Source: Actinomycetales bacterium
GTDB taxonomy: Bacteria > Actinomycetota > Actinomycetes > Actinomycetales > Dermatophilaceae
Assembly (NCBI GenBank): GCA_016715285.1
Contig: JADKAO010000007.1
Span: 291,869 to 355,868, forward strand
Reading direction: 5' to 3'
Length of the DNA: 64,000 nucleotides
The translations under genes were made by a program, and so were the position numbers. Within the stretch, counting starts at the first letter, position 1, and each line of letters opens with the position of its first letter. Below, piece after piece: positions 49,086 through 58,014 of this stretch. The notes under the pieces are model-generated. The model saw only the letters and a program-made list of their open reading frames with translations, did not search any database and was not told the origin of the DNA.

Positions 49086-50267
49086 ATGGTCGAGAACATC
49101 TTCCGCGACACCCGGGTTGAGGCACTCTTTGAGCGAGCTCGACGACGGAGTCGTCGGTCGGTGCGCCATCGGTTAGATCGATTGCAGGACAAGAGTTTTC
49201 ACGTTATCCAATGTGCCCTGGCGGCTGGGGTGGCCTGGTTTATTGCGCACGATCTGTTAGCTCACCCGATGCCGTTCTTTGCGCCGATCGTTGCCGTGAT
49301 TTGCCTCGGGATGACGTATGCGCAACGACTGCGACGGGTCGCCGAGGTGACTGTCGGGGTCGCGGTAGGCGTGGCCATCGCAGATGTCTTCGTCAGTGTT
49401 GCGGGAAGTGGCGCCTGGCAGGTGGCGGCAGTCGTGCTCGTAGCGATGTCGATCGCCCTGCTGCTCGATGCCGGGTTGTTGCTGGTCATGCAGTCGGCAG
49501 TCCAATCCATCGTCGTCACCGTGCTCGTGCCCGCCCCGGGACAGTCATTCCTGCGCTGGTTTGACGCGGTCATCGGCGGAGTAGTGGCGCTGGTGTTTGC
49601 TGCACTGGTGCCGGGCGCGCCATTGCGGCGGCCTCGACGTCAGGCTGCCAAGGTCGCCAGCCGGATGTCCGTCCTCTTACGCGACGCAGCCTCCAGTGCC
49701 CGGTCAGGCGACGTTGAACACGCCGCCGAAGTGCTCGCCCAAGCCCGAGAGACCGACGAATTGATCCGTGAGTTGCAGGACGCGGCCGACGAAGGGATGT
49801 CGGTGATCGCCGCTACGCCCTGGCGCCGAGCGGACAGCCAGAGCGTGCGAACGATCGCGTCGGTGGTTGACCCACTTGACCGCGTTGTGCGCAGCACCCG
49901 TGTTTTGGTGCGCCGGGTGAGCATCGCGACCTACCACCAGGCGCAGATCCCGCCCGCGCTTGCCTCGGCATGGGAGGAGCTCGCGTCGGCCGTTGAGGTT
50001 TTGGCCCGAGCGTGGCACGAAGACCGCACCGGAGAGTTTGCGCGCCCGGCGATCTTGGACGTGGGCGAGCGGATCGCTGCCCTGGCGCCGGGGGAGTACC
50101 ACACCACCGTGTTGCTGGCTCAATCCCGAATGCTGGTGGTCGACCTACTTGAACTCACCGGTCTTGATCACGACGACGCCGCTGCGACCTTCCCGCCACT
50201 CGGTTCGTCCCACCCGCCAGATCTCCATCCCCATCCCCATTCGATACCCGTGACCGAGGTGGGCTAG
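49086..50267 (+). CDS. FUSC-family (aromatic acid exporter-like) membrane protein
   Basis: About 393 residues. The first 190 contain six closely packed hydrophobic helices with FHVIQCALAAGVAWFIAHDL and ITVAEVTVG-like repeats (VAEVTVGVAVGVAIADVF), the layout of FUSC/ArAE efflux proteins such as AaeB halves. The C-terminal half (about 200-390) is a long helical cytoplasmic domain with charged heptads, ending in a His/Pro-rich tail. It probably exports organic acids, but the substrate is not known. ATG 49077 would give three more residues; 49086 is preferred by the -10 spacing. Confidence 0.78.
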   Translation: MVENIFRDTRVEALFERARRRSRRSVRHRLDRLQDKSFHVIQCALAAGVAWFIAHDLLAHPMPFFAPIVAVICLGMTYAQRLRRVAEVTVGVAVGVAIADVFVSVAGSGAWQVAAVVLVAMSIALLLDAGLLLVMQSAVQSIVVTVLVPAPGQSFLRWFDAVIGGVVALVFAALVPGAPLRRPRRQAAKVASRMSVLLRDAASSARSGDVEHAAEVLAQARETDELIRELQDAADEGMSVIAATPWRRADSQSVRTIASVVDPLDRVVRSTRVLVRRVSIATYHQAQIPPALASAWEELASAVEVLARAWHEDRTGEFARPAILDVGERIAALAPGEYHTTVLLAQSRMLVVDLLELTGLDHDDAAATFPPLGSSHPPDLHPHPHSIPVTEVG

Positions 50268-50318
50268 GTCGTCGGGTATCGAATCGGAAGGGGGAGGGGG
50301 GACGTCGGGTATCAAATT
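50239..50318. repeat. Inverted and direct repeats of CGGGTATCGAAT
   Basis: ATTCGATACCCG (50239-50250, last codons of the FUSC gene) is exactly inverted as CGGGTATCGAAT (50273-50284), a 12-bp stem with a 22-nt loop. A third near copy CGGGTATCAAATT (50306-50318) is a direct repeat 33 bp further on. It lies between convergent genes and may act as a bidirectional terminator, but repeated copies also suit a protein-binding site. Confidence 0.75.
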
Positions 50319-50327
50319 GGGGGAGCC

Positions 50328-51323
50328 TCAGCGGCCGAGGCGGGCGTAGACCTGCTCGGTCGCGGCCTTAGAGGTCTCCCACCAGGCGCGGTTGGCGGCA
50401 TACCAGTCGATGGTTTGGCGCAAGCCGGCCCGAATGTCCTGGTACTGCGGGCGCCAGTCGGTTTCCGCGCGCAGTTTGGTGGAATCGATGGCATAGCGCA
50501 GGTCGTGGCCGGGCCGGTCGTTGACGTGCTCGAACCAATCGGCCGGCTTGTCCATGAGCTCGAGGATGAGGGCGATCATCTGCCGGTTGTTCTGCTCACC
50601 ATCAGCGCCGATGAGATAGGTCTCGCCGAGACGCCCCTGCTCGACAATCGCGATGACCGCGTCGTTGTGGTCGTCGACGTGGATCCAGTCGCGGACGTTG
50701 GCGCCAGCGCCGTAAAGCTTGGGCTTGACCCCATCGAGGATGCCGGTGATCTGGCGGGGGATGAACTTCTCGACGTGCTGGCGCGGCCCGTAGTTGTTGG
50801 AGCAGTTCGACAGCGTCGCCTTGAGCCCGAAGGAGCGGATCCACGCGCGCACCAGCAGGTCAGCGCTGGCCTTCGACGCCGAGTAGGGCGATGACGGATT
50901 GACCGGAGTGGTCTCCAGGAAGCGGTTGGGGTCGTCCAGCTCGAGATCGCCATAGACCTCATCGGTTGAGATGTGATGAATCCGCTTGTCGTGCTTGCGA
51001 ACTGCCTCAAGCAACCGGTAGGTCCCGATGATATTGGACTCCATGAACGGCCATGGGTTGTCCAGCGAGTTGTCGTTGTGGGACTCCGCGGCGAAGTGGA
51101 TGACGAGGTCGTTCTCCGCGACCAGTCGATCGACCAGGTCAGCGTCAGCGATCGAGCCCTCGACGAACCGGATCTCGTCTTCGACTGGCGCGAGCGAGGC
51201 ACGGTTGCCGGCATACGTCATGGCGTCGATGACGGTGAGCTCCCATGCCGGCCGCACCTCGCGCGCCCGCAGGACGAAGTTGGAGCCGATAAAGCCGGCG
51301 CCGCCGGTGACTAGGACCTTCAT
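50328..51323 (-). CDS. rfbB: dTDP-glucose 4,6-dehydratase
   Basis: A 331-residue extended short-chain dehydrogenase that converts dTDP-glucose to dTDP-4-keto-6-deoxyglucose for rhamnose and other deoxysugars. NAD-binding motif VTGGAGFIGSNF, the catalytic STDEVYGDL (Thr-Asp-Glu) and the YSASKASADLL (Tyr-xxx-Lys) motif are present, with SNNYGPRQHVEKFIP and HDLRYAIDSTKL further on. rfbA, rfbC and rfbD are not adjacent. Its ATG overlaps the stop of an upstream GntR regulator (ATGA), an unusual pairing that may place it under that regulator. Confidence 0.94.
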   Translation of the reverse strand: MKVLVTGGAGFIGSNFVLRAREVRPAWELTVIDAMTYAGNRASLAPVEDEIRFVEGSIADADLVDRLVAENDLVIHFAAESHNDNSLDNPWPFMESNIIGTYRLLEAVRKHDKRIHHISTDEVYGDLELDDPNRFLETTPVNPSSPYSASKASADLLVRAWIRSFGLKATLSNCSNNYGPRQHVEKFIPRQITGILDGVKPKLYGAGANVRDWIHVDDHNDAVIAIVEQGRLGETYLIGADGEQNNRQMIALILELMDKPADWFEHVNDRPGHDLRYAIDSTKLRAETDWRPQYQDIRAGLRQTIDWYAANRAWWETSKAATEQVYARLGR

Positions 51324-52102
51324 GAAAGTTTCTCCTCGAGGGGTGGGACGGCCCGCAGGCCTGGTGGGTCGACAGCCGCCGCTGCAGGGCCAGAGTGGAA
51401 CTCGACCTCCAGGGCGAAGCGATGGGCGAGATATCGGTGGTCGGACAAAGCCAGAGGTATGCCGTCCGCGTCGGATGCGACCCGGCGCACCAGAAGGAGC
51501 GGCACTCCCGGGCTGGTGTGGAGCAGCTCGGCATCGGCCGCACTCGCGAGACCGGCCGTAATGGTCTGGTGCACGGTCGCCACGTGACGTCCAGAGCGAC
51601 CGAGCGTGGCCCAGATGCCCGGGTCGGCCGCGGTGTCACGGGAGATGCCACCGGCAAAGGCTGCCGGGACCCATTCGTGGGCCACGTCGAGGAACTCGCC
51701 ATCGACGGTGCGGACAGACTGCGCAGCCAGCACGCTGTCGTGGCGGGCCAACCCCAAGAGGCTGGCGATGGCAGTCGGGGCAGGGCGGAAAGCAAAATCC
51801 ACGACCGTGCGCGCCACGTCGCCGCCCGCGTCCCGCATGGCCGACGGCGCGTGGCGGAAGGTGCCCAGGGCAAGTCTCTGGTGGTATGCCGCGCCGGTCA
51901 CGAACCAGCCTGCACCAGGCCGAGATTCGACGATGCCTTCGTCGCGCAACAGCTCTAGGGCTCGCCGCACGGTGGGTCGCGACACCGCATACCGCGCCCC
52001 GAGTTCGGCCTCAGACTCCAGGTGAGATAGCTGGGAGTACTCGCCCAACGCAATCCGCTCGCGCAGATCGTGCGCAATCGCCGCGAAGCGGGGACCTGTC
52101 AT
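51320..52102 (-). CDS. GntR-family (HutC subfamily) transcriptional regulator
   Basis: A 260-residue regulator with an N-terminal winged-helix domain (FAAIAHDLRERIALGEYSQL, ELGARYAVSRPTVRRALELL, GIVESRPGAGWFV) and a C-terminal UTRA ligand-binding domain (about residues 95-240, with LLVRRVASDADGIPLAL and RYLAHRFALEVEF). A perfect palindrome immediately before its start, which overlaps the likely -10 of this gene, suggests autorepression. The ligand is unknown; the divergent decarboxylase-MFS pair suggests a diamine or amino acid. It is transcribed together with rfbB. Confidence 0.87.
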   Translation of the reverse strand: MTGPRFAAIAHDLRERIALGEYSQLSHLESEAELGARYAVSRPTVRRALELLRDEGIVESRPGAGWFVTGAAYHQRLALGTFRHAPSAMRDAGGDVARTVVDFAFRPAPTAIASLLGLARHDSVLAAQSVRTVDGEFLDVAHEWVPAAFAGGISRDTAADPGIWATLGRSGRHVATVHQTITAGLASAADAELLHTSPGVPLLLVRRVASDADGIPLALSDHRYLAHRFALEVEFHSGPAAAAVDPPGLRAVPPLEEKLS

Positions 52103-52104
52103 AA

Positions 52105-52121
52105 ACCTGTAATATACAGGT
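52105..52121. promoter_or_regulatory. Candidate GntR operator ACCTGTAATATACAGGT
   Basis: A perfect palindrome with 7-bp arms (ACCTGTA/TACAGGT) around ATA, three bases upstream of the GntR ATG. The TGTA...TACA core resembles operators of HutC-type GntR proteins. It contains TATATT (minus strand) and TAATAT (plus strand), each usable as a -10, so one bound repressor could control both divergent promoters. Confidence 0.7.
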
Positions 52122-52231
52122 GCCGCATTCGGCATCCAAATCCCGGAGAAACTTGTCAGAGCAGGTGAGGTATCAGAACGCCTCCCCTGCTCTCCTTGCT
52201 CATAACGCCAGTCGCCTGCAAGGAGCTCTCG

Positions 52232-53428
52232 ATGGGTCTGTTCGGCATTCCGGCCGCAATGAAGTCCCGCACCTCGTCCCCCCTCGCCACCCTGCCTCCC
52301 TCGAATGGTGCCGACCGAGATCTCCCCACTCCGCGCCTCGATCTGGACCCCGGCCGGGTTGCCGATCGCGTCCGCGAGCTGCAACGCGTCCTGCCCGGAA
52401 CCGCAATCAGGTATGCCGTCAAAGCCAACCCCCACCGGGCGGTCCTCGATGTGGTGGCGGCGTTGGGCGGTGGATTCGACGTCGCTGGAGCGACCGAAGC
52501 AGCAGCGGCGCGAGCGAGCGGGGTTGACTCCGACGCGCTGATTCACTCGAATCCGGTGAGTTCCAGGTCGCAACTCGAGCAGGTCCATGAACACGGCGTG
52601 CGGCTCTTCGTGGTCGATTCCGCGCCCGAGATCGTCAAGCTCGCAGGAATTGCGCCAGAGGCAAGGGTCTTGATCCGCCTCATCACCTCCGGTGCTGGCT
52701 CGGACTGGCCGTTATCTCGGAAGTTCGGCTGCGCGCCAGACGATGCGCTGATGCTGCTCAAGTCCGTGGCTGATCACGGACTCGACGCAGCGGGGATCGC
52801 TTTCCACGTCGGCTCCCAGCAGCACAATCCGCATGCGTGGGAAGAGCCGCTGACCATTGCGGCACAGGTGTTTTCCGACGCACGACGGCTCGGCTTGGAG
52901 CCTTCCACCGTCGATCTCGGCGGGGGCTTTCCCGCTGATCATGAGGGTGGCGCTCCGCCGTTACAGGAGTACGGGCGAGCGATTCGGGCCGCTCTGACCA
53001 AGGCTTTCGGCCGACGGCATCCAGACACGCTGATCGAACCCGGTCGAGGCATCGTCGGCGACGCTGGTGTCCTCGAGTCCGCAGTGATTGGGGTCGCCAA
53101 TCGAGGCGGCCGCCGGTGGGTCTATCTCGACGTGGGCGTCTATAGCGGGCTCGTCGAGACGCTGGGTGAGGCCATCCGCTATCGCATCACCACGAGCAAA
53201 GACGGCGGACCGACCGGACCGTGCGTCGTTGCCGGGCCAACGTGCGACAGCGCCGACGTGATGTACGAACGGACGCCGGTTGAGCTACCACTCGACCTTG
53301 CCGAGGGTGACCTCGTCCGGTTCCACTCTGCCGGGGCCTACACCACGTGCTACTCAACCGTCGGGTTCAACGGCTTCGATCCGCTGCCGACCCGACTCGT
53401 GAACGCTGAGTTCCGCCCGCAGCCATGA
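52232..53428 (+). CDS. PLP-dependent ornithine/diaminopimelate-type decarboxylase
   Basis: A 398-residue fold-type III decarboxylase (Orn/DAP/Arg decarboxylase family 2). The PLP Lys motif is IRYAVKANPHRAVL near residue 67; HVGSQQHNPHAW, DLGGGFPADHEGG, LIEPGRGIVGDAG and GPTCDSADVMYE (catalytic Cys-Asp) follow, with GAYTTCYSTVGFNGF at the C-terminus. The pattern suits ornithine or lysine decarboxylases rather than LysA. ATG 52232 has AAGGAG upstream. The ATGA overlap with the MFS gene suggests the product diamine, or a compound made from it, is exported. Confidence 0.87.
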   Translation: MGLFGIPAAMKSRTSSPLATLPPSNGADRDLPTPRLDLDPGRVADRVRELQRVLPGTAIRYAVKANPHRAVLDVVAALGGGFDVAGATEAAAARASGVDSDALIHSNPVSSRSQLEQVHEHGVRLFVVDSAPEIVKLAGIAPEARVLIRLITSGAGSDWPLSRKFGCAPDDALMLLKSVADHGLDAAGIAFHVGSQQHNPHAWEEPLTIAAQVFSDARRLGLEPSTVDLGGGFPADHEGGAPPLQEYGRAIRAALTKAFGRRHPDTLIEPGRGIVGDAGVLESAVIGVANRGGRRWVYLDVGVYSGLVETLGEAIRYRITTSKDGGPTGPCVVAGPTCDSADVMYERTPVELPLDLAEGDLVRFHSAGAYTTCYSTVGFNGFDPLPTRLVNAEFRPQP

Positions 53429-54639
53429 ACTGGTCCACGAGGCGCCTCATCGGAAGCCATGCCCTGGCTGCCCTGGGGATGTCTATCCCGTGGCCGGCCC
53501 TGCTCGTCCTTGTGGAGCGCGAGACCTCGTCTGCCCTTGTGGTGGGCCTCGCGGCAGCAGCCCGGTTGGCACCCTACGTCGCGTTGTCGTGGCTCTCGGG
53601 CCGCCTTGCCGATCGTCGTGAGCGCGCCTTCATCGTGCGACTCAGCCTGGTCACTCGCATCACTGCACTCTTCGGCTGCGCGGTCGCATTGCACTTCGGC
53701 TCCTGGACGTGGGCCCTCGCGGCAGCGACGGCTGCGATCGTCGCCGGCACACCGGCATACCCTGCCCTTGCCGCGGGCATCCCCAGCCTGGCGGGGCAGG
53801 CACGGGAGCAGGCGACCCGACTGCTCGTCACCGTCGAAGTCGCCTCCTTTGTCGTCGGTCCTGCGGTCGGCGGGCTGCTCCTCGACCGCCTGCCGATCGC
53901 CGCGATCGCGCTGTGTTCAGCGCTGACCGTCGCGGTGGGCGCGGTGCTCTTCATCGGCATTGCGCTGCCGTCACCGGTGTCCGGCGAGCTCGAGTCAGTG
54001 GCTGAGGTGGCGTGTGAGCCGAGCTCGGTTGCCGCTGTCCTTCGGACGAATCCGGCTGCGAGACAAGCGTTGTGGACCGTGGTGGCCCTCAACGTCATCA
54101 CGAGCGCGATAGGGCTGCTCCTGCTCGACCTGACGGGGGATACCTGGCAGACCGGCGCGTCCGGGTTTGGGCTGCTCACCGCAGCGCTCGGCGCCGGCGG
54201 ACTCGCCGCCCCGCTGCTCGCCCCCCTCGCCGCCCGATTGACCATGCCCCGCACGATCGGTGCCATCAGCCTCGCAGTGATTGTGGTCTTAGGTATCCCG
54301 GGTTTCGCCAACGGCGGCGGCGTGGTCACCATCATGGCCCTGGCGGCCATGGGTGCGTTGGCCGTCGAAGGCGAGTCCCTGGCTACCTCGGTCATCCAGA
54401 TGAGCGTCGCCGAGGACTGCCGCGCAAGCGTCCTCGGCCTCGCCGACAGCGCGATGATTGGCGCGGCCATGATCGCGAGCGTCGTTGCCCCAGTCGCCGG
54501 GTCCATGTTTGGGCCAGTGGGAGCAACGGTCGCCCTCGCCGTCTTTGCGGTCGTCGCTGCGGCGGTGGCGGCTCAGTTCACGTCGGACAGGTCCCGAGCA
54601 TCGAGATCAAAGCAGTCCGCTCGCGGGTCGTCACAGTGA
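53425..54639 (+). CDS. MFS transporter paired with the decarboxylase
   Basis: A 404-residue, roughly twelve-helix major facilitator protein. The loop 2-3 motif is LSWLSGRLADRRERAFIVRL, typical of drug/siderophore-type exporters. It overlaps the decarboxylase stop and shares its likely promoter. The pairing suggests export of a diamine or of a siderophore/precursor built from it; this is inference. The last 62 bp overlap the convergent HNH nuclease gene, and the C-terminus is Ser/Arg-rich (DRSRASRSKQSARGSS). Confidence 0.84.
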   Translation: MNWSTRRLIGSHALAALGMSIPWPALLVLVERETSSALVVGLAAAARLAPYVALSWLSGRLADRRERAFIVRLSLVTRITALFGCAVALHFGSWTWALAAATAAIVAGTPAYPALAAGIPSLAGQAREQATRLLVTVEVASFVVGPAVGGLLLDRLPIAAIALCSALTVAVGAVLFIGIALPSPVSGELESVAEVACEPSSVAAVLRTNPAARQALWTVVALNVITSAIGLLLLDLTGDTWQTGASGFGLLTAALGAGGLAAPLLAPLAARLTMPRTIGAISLAVIVVLGIPGFANGGGVVTIMALAAMGALAVEGESLATSVIQMSVAEDCRASVLGLADSAMIGAAMIASVVAPVAGSMFGPVGATVALAVFAVVAAAVAAQFTSDRSRASRSKQSARGSSQ

Positions 54640-55396
54640 GGTCGTAGCGCCGCTTGACCTCGACGTACGCTCGGGCAAAATCGCATTGGTATGCCGCGCC
54701 CGGCTGCCAAGCCTCAGCTCCCGCATGGTCTTTGGCGAAGTTCACGGCACCGGCGACGGCGCGCAACTCCGGGGCGGCGAGATCGTTGGCGAAGATGACC
54801 CGCCGTTCGTCGGTCCACTCGCTCGCACCCGAGACCCATGCGTTGTAGAGCGAAACGACGTGGTCGATCTGCAGCCGTTGTGCCTGCGCCGAGTCCTTGA
54901 GGTTCGTGAAGGTCAGCGTCTCGCCGGTATAGGGATCGATCCACGTGCCCGAGATCGCCTCCTCGCAGGTGTTGCCCTTGGACGCGATTCGCCGGGTGGT
55001 CACGGTTTGGGCCTGTCGCACAAGCACGTCTTGGCGGGTTGAGCACCCGTTGCGATCGAGGTCGGGCCAGGTCGACGGCCCGAACCGATCCCTGCAGAAG
55101 GTGTCACCACGGCTGCGGTCAGCGCCGCGAAGTGCCTGAGCGGCACCGAGGGACGCGGCTGCATCAGGAAGCGGCACTGCGGTGCCAGGCTGGACGGGTA
55201 TGCCGTCCGCCACCGCCGGCTCACAGCGCCGGGTTGGCACGGGCTCAGCCGACGCTGCGCTGGAGCCAGCGGGCGAACTCAAGGACCCGTCACCGGGGTT
55301 GCCGCTGCGGGTGAGCCACACGGCATACCCCAGTGCAGTCAAACCCAGCACCAGGATGAGCAGCGCCGCGAGACGGCGACTACGGCGGCGGGTCAT
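54578..55396 (-). CDS. Secreted or anchored HNH-type nuclease (DUF1524-like)
   Basis: A 272-residue protein with an N-terminal membrane anchor/signal (LAALLILVLGLTALGYAVWL) and a long Ser/Pro linker. The nuclease core includes QRLQIDHVVSLYNAW (DH of the HNH site), VIFANDLAAPELRAVAGAV and NFAKDHAGAEAWQP, with Cys residues that may form disulfides. Such secreted proteins are common in actinobacteria and are thought to degrade extracellular nucleic acid. A TAGTAT -10 lies 6 nt before the ATG, again suggesting a leaderless mRNA. Confidence 0.84.
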   Translation of the reverse strand: MTRRRSRRLAALLILVLGLTALGYAVWLTRSGNPGDGSLSSPAGSSAASAEPVPTRRCEPAVADGIPVQPGTAVPLPDAAASLGAAQALRGADRSRGDTFCRDRFGPSTWPDLDRNGCSTRQDVLVRQAQTVTTRRIASKGNTCEEAISGTWIDPYTGETLTFTNLKDSAQAQRLQIDHVVSLYNAWVSGASEWTDERRVIFANDLAAPELRAVAGAVNFAKDHAGAEAWQPGAAYQCDFARAYVEVKRRYDLTVTTRERTALISMLGTCPT

Positions 55397-55402
55397 GCTC
55401 GG

Positions 55403-55408
55403 ATACTA
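55403..55408 (-). promoter_or_regulatory. Candidate -10 (TAGTAT), leaderless HNH nuclease gene
   Basis: On the minus strand TAGTAT ends 6 nt before the ATG at 55396. Confidence 0.5.
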
Positions 55409-55469
55409 GGTGCGTGCGCCGACACCGGCGCTGAGGCAAGTGCCGAGCCGGCATACCGGCCGCGCGTCG

Positions 55470-55700
55470 TCAGCAGCAGCGCGAGGTGGGGTTGCGCTCC
55501 TGGCGGTCGGTCTTGTCGCGCCAGAACTCCCGCTCGGTCATCGGCGCGACGTCGCAGCCCGTGCGGGTGTGATGCTCGAGGTAGCGGTCATAGGCGTCCG
55601 CGCCCACAACCCCGCGGGCGTACCAACGCGCGACCTTGGCGGCCCGCGTGATGCGGGCCGCCAAGGACACTGAGTTCAGCTCAGGTGACACGTCAGACAT
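55470..55700 (-). CDS. YbdD/YjiX family small protein
   Basis: A 76-residue protein with the family core VVGADAYDRYLEHHTRTGCDVAPMTEREFWRDK and a Cys-Cys C-terminus (TSRCC). YbdD/YjiX proteins are encoded directly downstream of cstA/btsT-type pyruvate transporters in many bacteria; they are thought to act with the transporter but the mechanism is unclear. Here it follows cstA by 15 bp on the same strand. A CGGCATAC word lies in that gap. Confidence 0.85.
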   Translation of the reverse strand: MSDVSPELNSVSLAARITRAAKVARWYARGVVGADAYDRYLEHHTRTGCDVAPMTEREFWRDKTDRQERNPTSRCC

Positions 55701-55715
55701 GAGTGCGCGGCATAC

Positions 55716-57989
55716 CTATTCGTGGTGATGAGTGCCGACCGAGACCGGCATCTTGCCGGCAGCCTTCCACTCTTCGAAGACTTCCTTCTCCGCCTCCGTG
55801 GCGAGGAAGCTCTTGGGAGCAAAGATCCGCGACGGCGTGTCTGGCTCTTCGGTCGTCGGCAACCCACCCGCCTTGACGGCTCGGACCGCCACCCAGGCAG
55901 CGACCGCGACCACGACGAGCACGAGCCCGGCGAAGACGATCGACAACACGCCTTGGACAGTGGAGTTGAAGACCACCTGCTCCATTTGCTGGGTGTTCTT
56001 GGCTGGGGCGAGAACCTCGCCCTTGGCCAGCGCTGTTGCATACCGATCGCGCTGGGCCCAGTAGCCGATCGCCGGCACCGAGGAGAAGATCTTCTGGTAC
56101 GACGCGGTCAGGGTGACGGCGAGGTCCCACACAAGCGGGAGCGCTGGCACCCATGCCCACTTGAAGAGGCCCTGCTTCATGATGACCGAGAAGACCACCG
56201 TGAGAGCGATCGCCGCGAGCAACTGGTTGGCGATGCCGAAGAGCGGATAGAGGGTGTTGATCCCGCCGAGGGGGTCGTTGACACCCATGACGAGGATCGA
56301 GCCCCAGCCGCCGACGACGATGAACGTCGAGATCCACGCGCCCACCGTCCACGACGGGTCCTTGAAGCGCGACAGGCCACGGACATTGCTCAGCGCGTCG
56401 GAGAACATGAAGCGCGCAACGCGGGTGCCGGCGTCGACCGTCGTGAGGATGAACAGCGCCTCGAACATGATCGCGAAGTGGTACCAGAAGGACTTCCACG
56501 CCGGACCGCCGAAGACACCGTGCATGATCTCGGACATCCCGACGGCGAGGGTGGGTGCGCCACCAGTGCGGCCGATGATCGACGCCTCGCCGACGTCCTT
56601 GGCGGCTTGGGCGAGCATCGCTGGGTCCGCGGGTGGCAATGGCGTGCCTCCCGGGGTGACTAGTCCCAAGCTATTGAGGTATGCCGCGGCCTTCTCAGGC
56701 GTGCCGCCGTTGGCTCCAACGGGGGAGTTCATCGCGAAGTAGAGGTGCTGGTCGATGGAGACCGCAGCGACCATCGCCATGACGGCGACGAACGACTCCA
56801 TGAGCATGCCGCCGTAGCCCATCATCCGGGCTTGGCTTTCTTTCTCGATGAGCTTTGGTGTGGTGCCCGACGATATGAGCGCATGGAAGCCCGATAGGGC
56901 ACCACACGCGATCGTGATGAACAGGAACGGGAAAAGCGAGCCGGCGAAGGCCGGGCCCTTGCCGTTGCTGGCGAACTCGGTGATGGCCGGCATCTGGACG
57001 GTCGGACGGACCGCGATGATGCCGAGGGCGAGCAGGACGATCGTGCCGACCTTCATGAAGGTTGACAGGTAGTCACGCGGTGCGAGCAGCAGCCACACGG
57101 GCAGCACCGACGCCATGAAGCCGTAGGCGATGATCCACCACGCGAGCGCAGGCTTGCTCAAGGTGAAGACCGAGTGGAGCGTCGGGTGCTCGGCGACCCA
57201 GCGGCCGGCCACGATCGCGAAGAGCAGGAGGGCGACCCCGATGAGGGAGACCTCGGAGACCTTGCCTGGGCGGATGTAGCGCAAGTAGATACCCATGAAG
57301 ATCGCGATCGGGATGGTCATCGCGACCGAGAAGACACCCCAAGGGCTCTCCGCGAGGGCGTTGATCACGACGATGCAGAGCACCGCCAAGAGGATGACCA
57401 TGATCGACAGGACACCGAGGATCGCGGCCCAGCCACCGATCGGGCCGAGTTCGTCGCGGGCCATCTGGCCCAGGGAGCGGCCGTTGCGGCGGATCGACAG
57501 GTGCATGACCATGTAGTCCTGCACGGCGCCGGCGAAGATCACGCCGACGATGATCCAGATCGTGCCTGGGAGGTACCCCATCTGAGCAGCGAGCACCGGC
57601 CCGACGAGCGGCCCGGCACCAGCGATCGCGGCGAAGTGGTGGCCGTAGAGGACTCGCCGGTCGGTCGGCATGAAGTCCTTGCCGTTTTCGAACTTCTCGG
57701 CCGGGGTGGCCCGGGTGTCACGCGGCTTGAGGATGTTGTATTCGATGAGTCGGGAGTAGAACCGGAACCCGATGATGTAGCTGCAGACGGCAGCGAAGAC
57801 GAACCACATCGCGTTGACGTTTTCGCCGCGGACGATGGCGATCATGAACCAGCCGACGGCGCCGAGCACTCCGATGATCGCGAAGGTCAGCTTGCTGGGT
57901 CCGGTCATCCGGTGGGGTTCTTCGACCGCCACGGGGGGGAGGTCAGGATCGGTCTTGAGCTTGCGAACTTCGGAATCGACCTCTTGCAT
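55716..57989 (-). CDS. cstA: CstA-family carbon starvation / pyruvate transporter
   Basis: A 757-residue polytopic membrane protein of the CstA family. The N-terminal region has DTRATPAEKFENGKDFMPT and VLYGHHFAAIAGAGPLVGP, a highly conserved family signature, then many membrane segments. E. coli CstA and BtsT take up pyruvate or peptides on carbon starvation. The ATG at 57989 lies 25 bp downstream (in transcription) of a perfect CRP/GlxR-like palindrome, which suggests cAMP-linked control, as for E. coli cstA. ybdD follows on the same transcript. Confidence 0.93.
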   Translation of the reverse strand: MQEVDSEVRKLKTDPDLPPVAVEEPHRMTGPSKLTFAIIGVLGAVGWFMIAIVRGENVNAMWFVFAAVCSYIIGFRFYSRLIEYNILKPRDTRATPAEKFENGKDFMPTDRRVLYGHHFAAIAGAGPLVGPVLAAQMGYLPGTIWIIVGVIFAGAVQDYMVMHLSIRRNGRSLGQMARDELGPIGGWAAILGVLSIMVILLAVLCIVVINALAESPWGVFSVAMTIPIAIFMGIYLRYIRPGKVSEVSLIGVALLLFAIVAGRWVAEHPTLHSVFTLSKPALAWWIIAYGFMASVLPVWLLLAPRDYLSTFMKVGTIVLLALGIIAVRPTVQMPAITEFASNGKGPAFAGSLFPFLFITIACGALSGFHALISSGTTPKLIEKESQARMMGYGGMLMESFVAVMAMVAAVSIDQHLYFAMNSPVGANGGTPEKAAAYLNSLGLVTPGGTPLPPADPAMLAQAAKDVGEASIIGRTGGAPTLAVGMSEIMHGVFGGPAWKSFWYHFAIMFEALFILTTVDAGTRVARFMFSDALSNVRGLSRFKDPSWTVGAWISTFIVVGGWGSILVMGVNDPLGGINTLYPLFGIANQLLAAIALTVVFSVIMKQGLFKWAWVPALPLVWDLAVTLTASYQKIFSSVPAIGYWAQRDRYATALAKGEVLAPAKNTQQMEQVVFNSTVQGVLSIVFAGLVLVVVAVAAWVAVRAVKAGGLPTTEEPDTPSRIFAPKSFLATEAEKEVFEEWKAAGKMPVSVGTHHHE

Positions 57990-58014
57990 AGGTCAGGCTC
58001 CTATCCGGGTTAGC

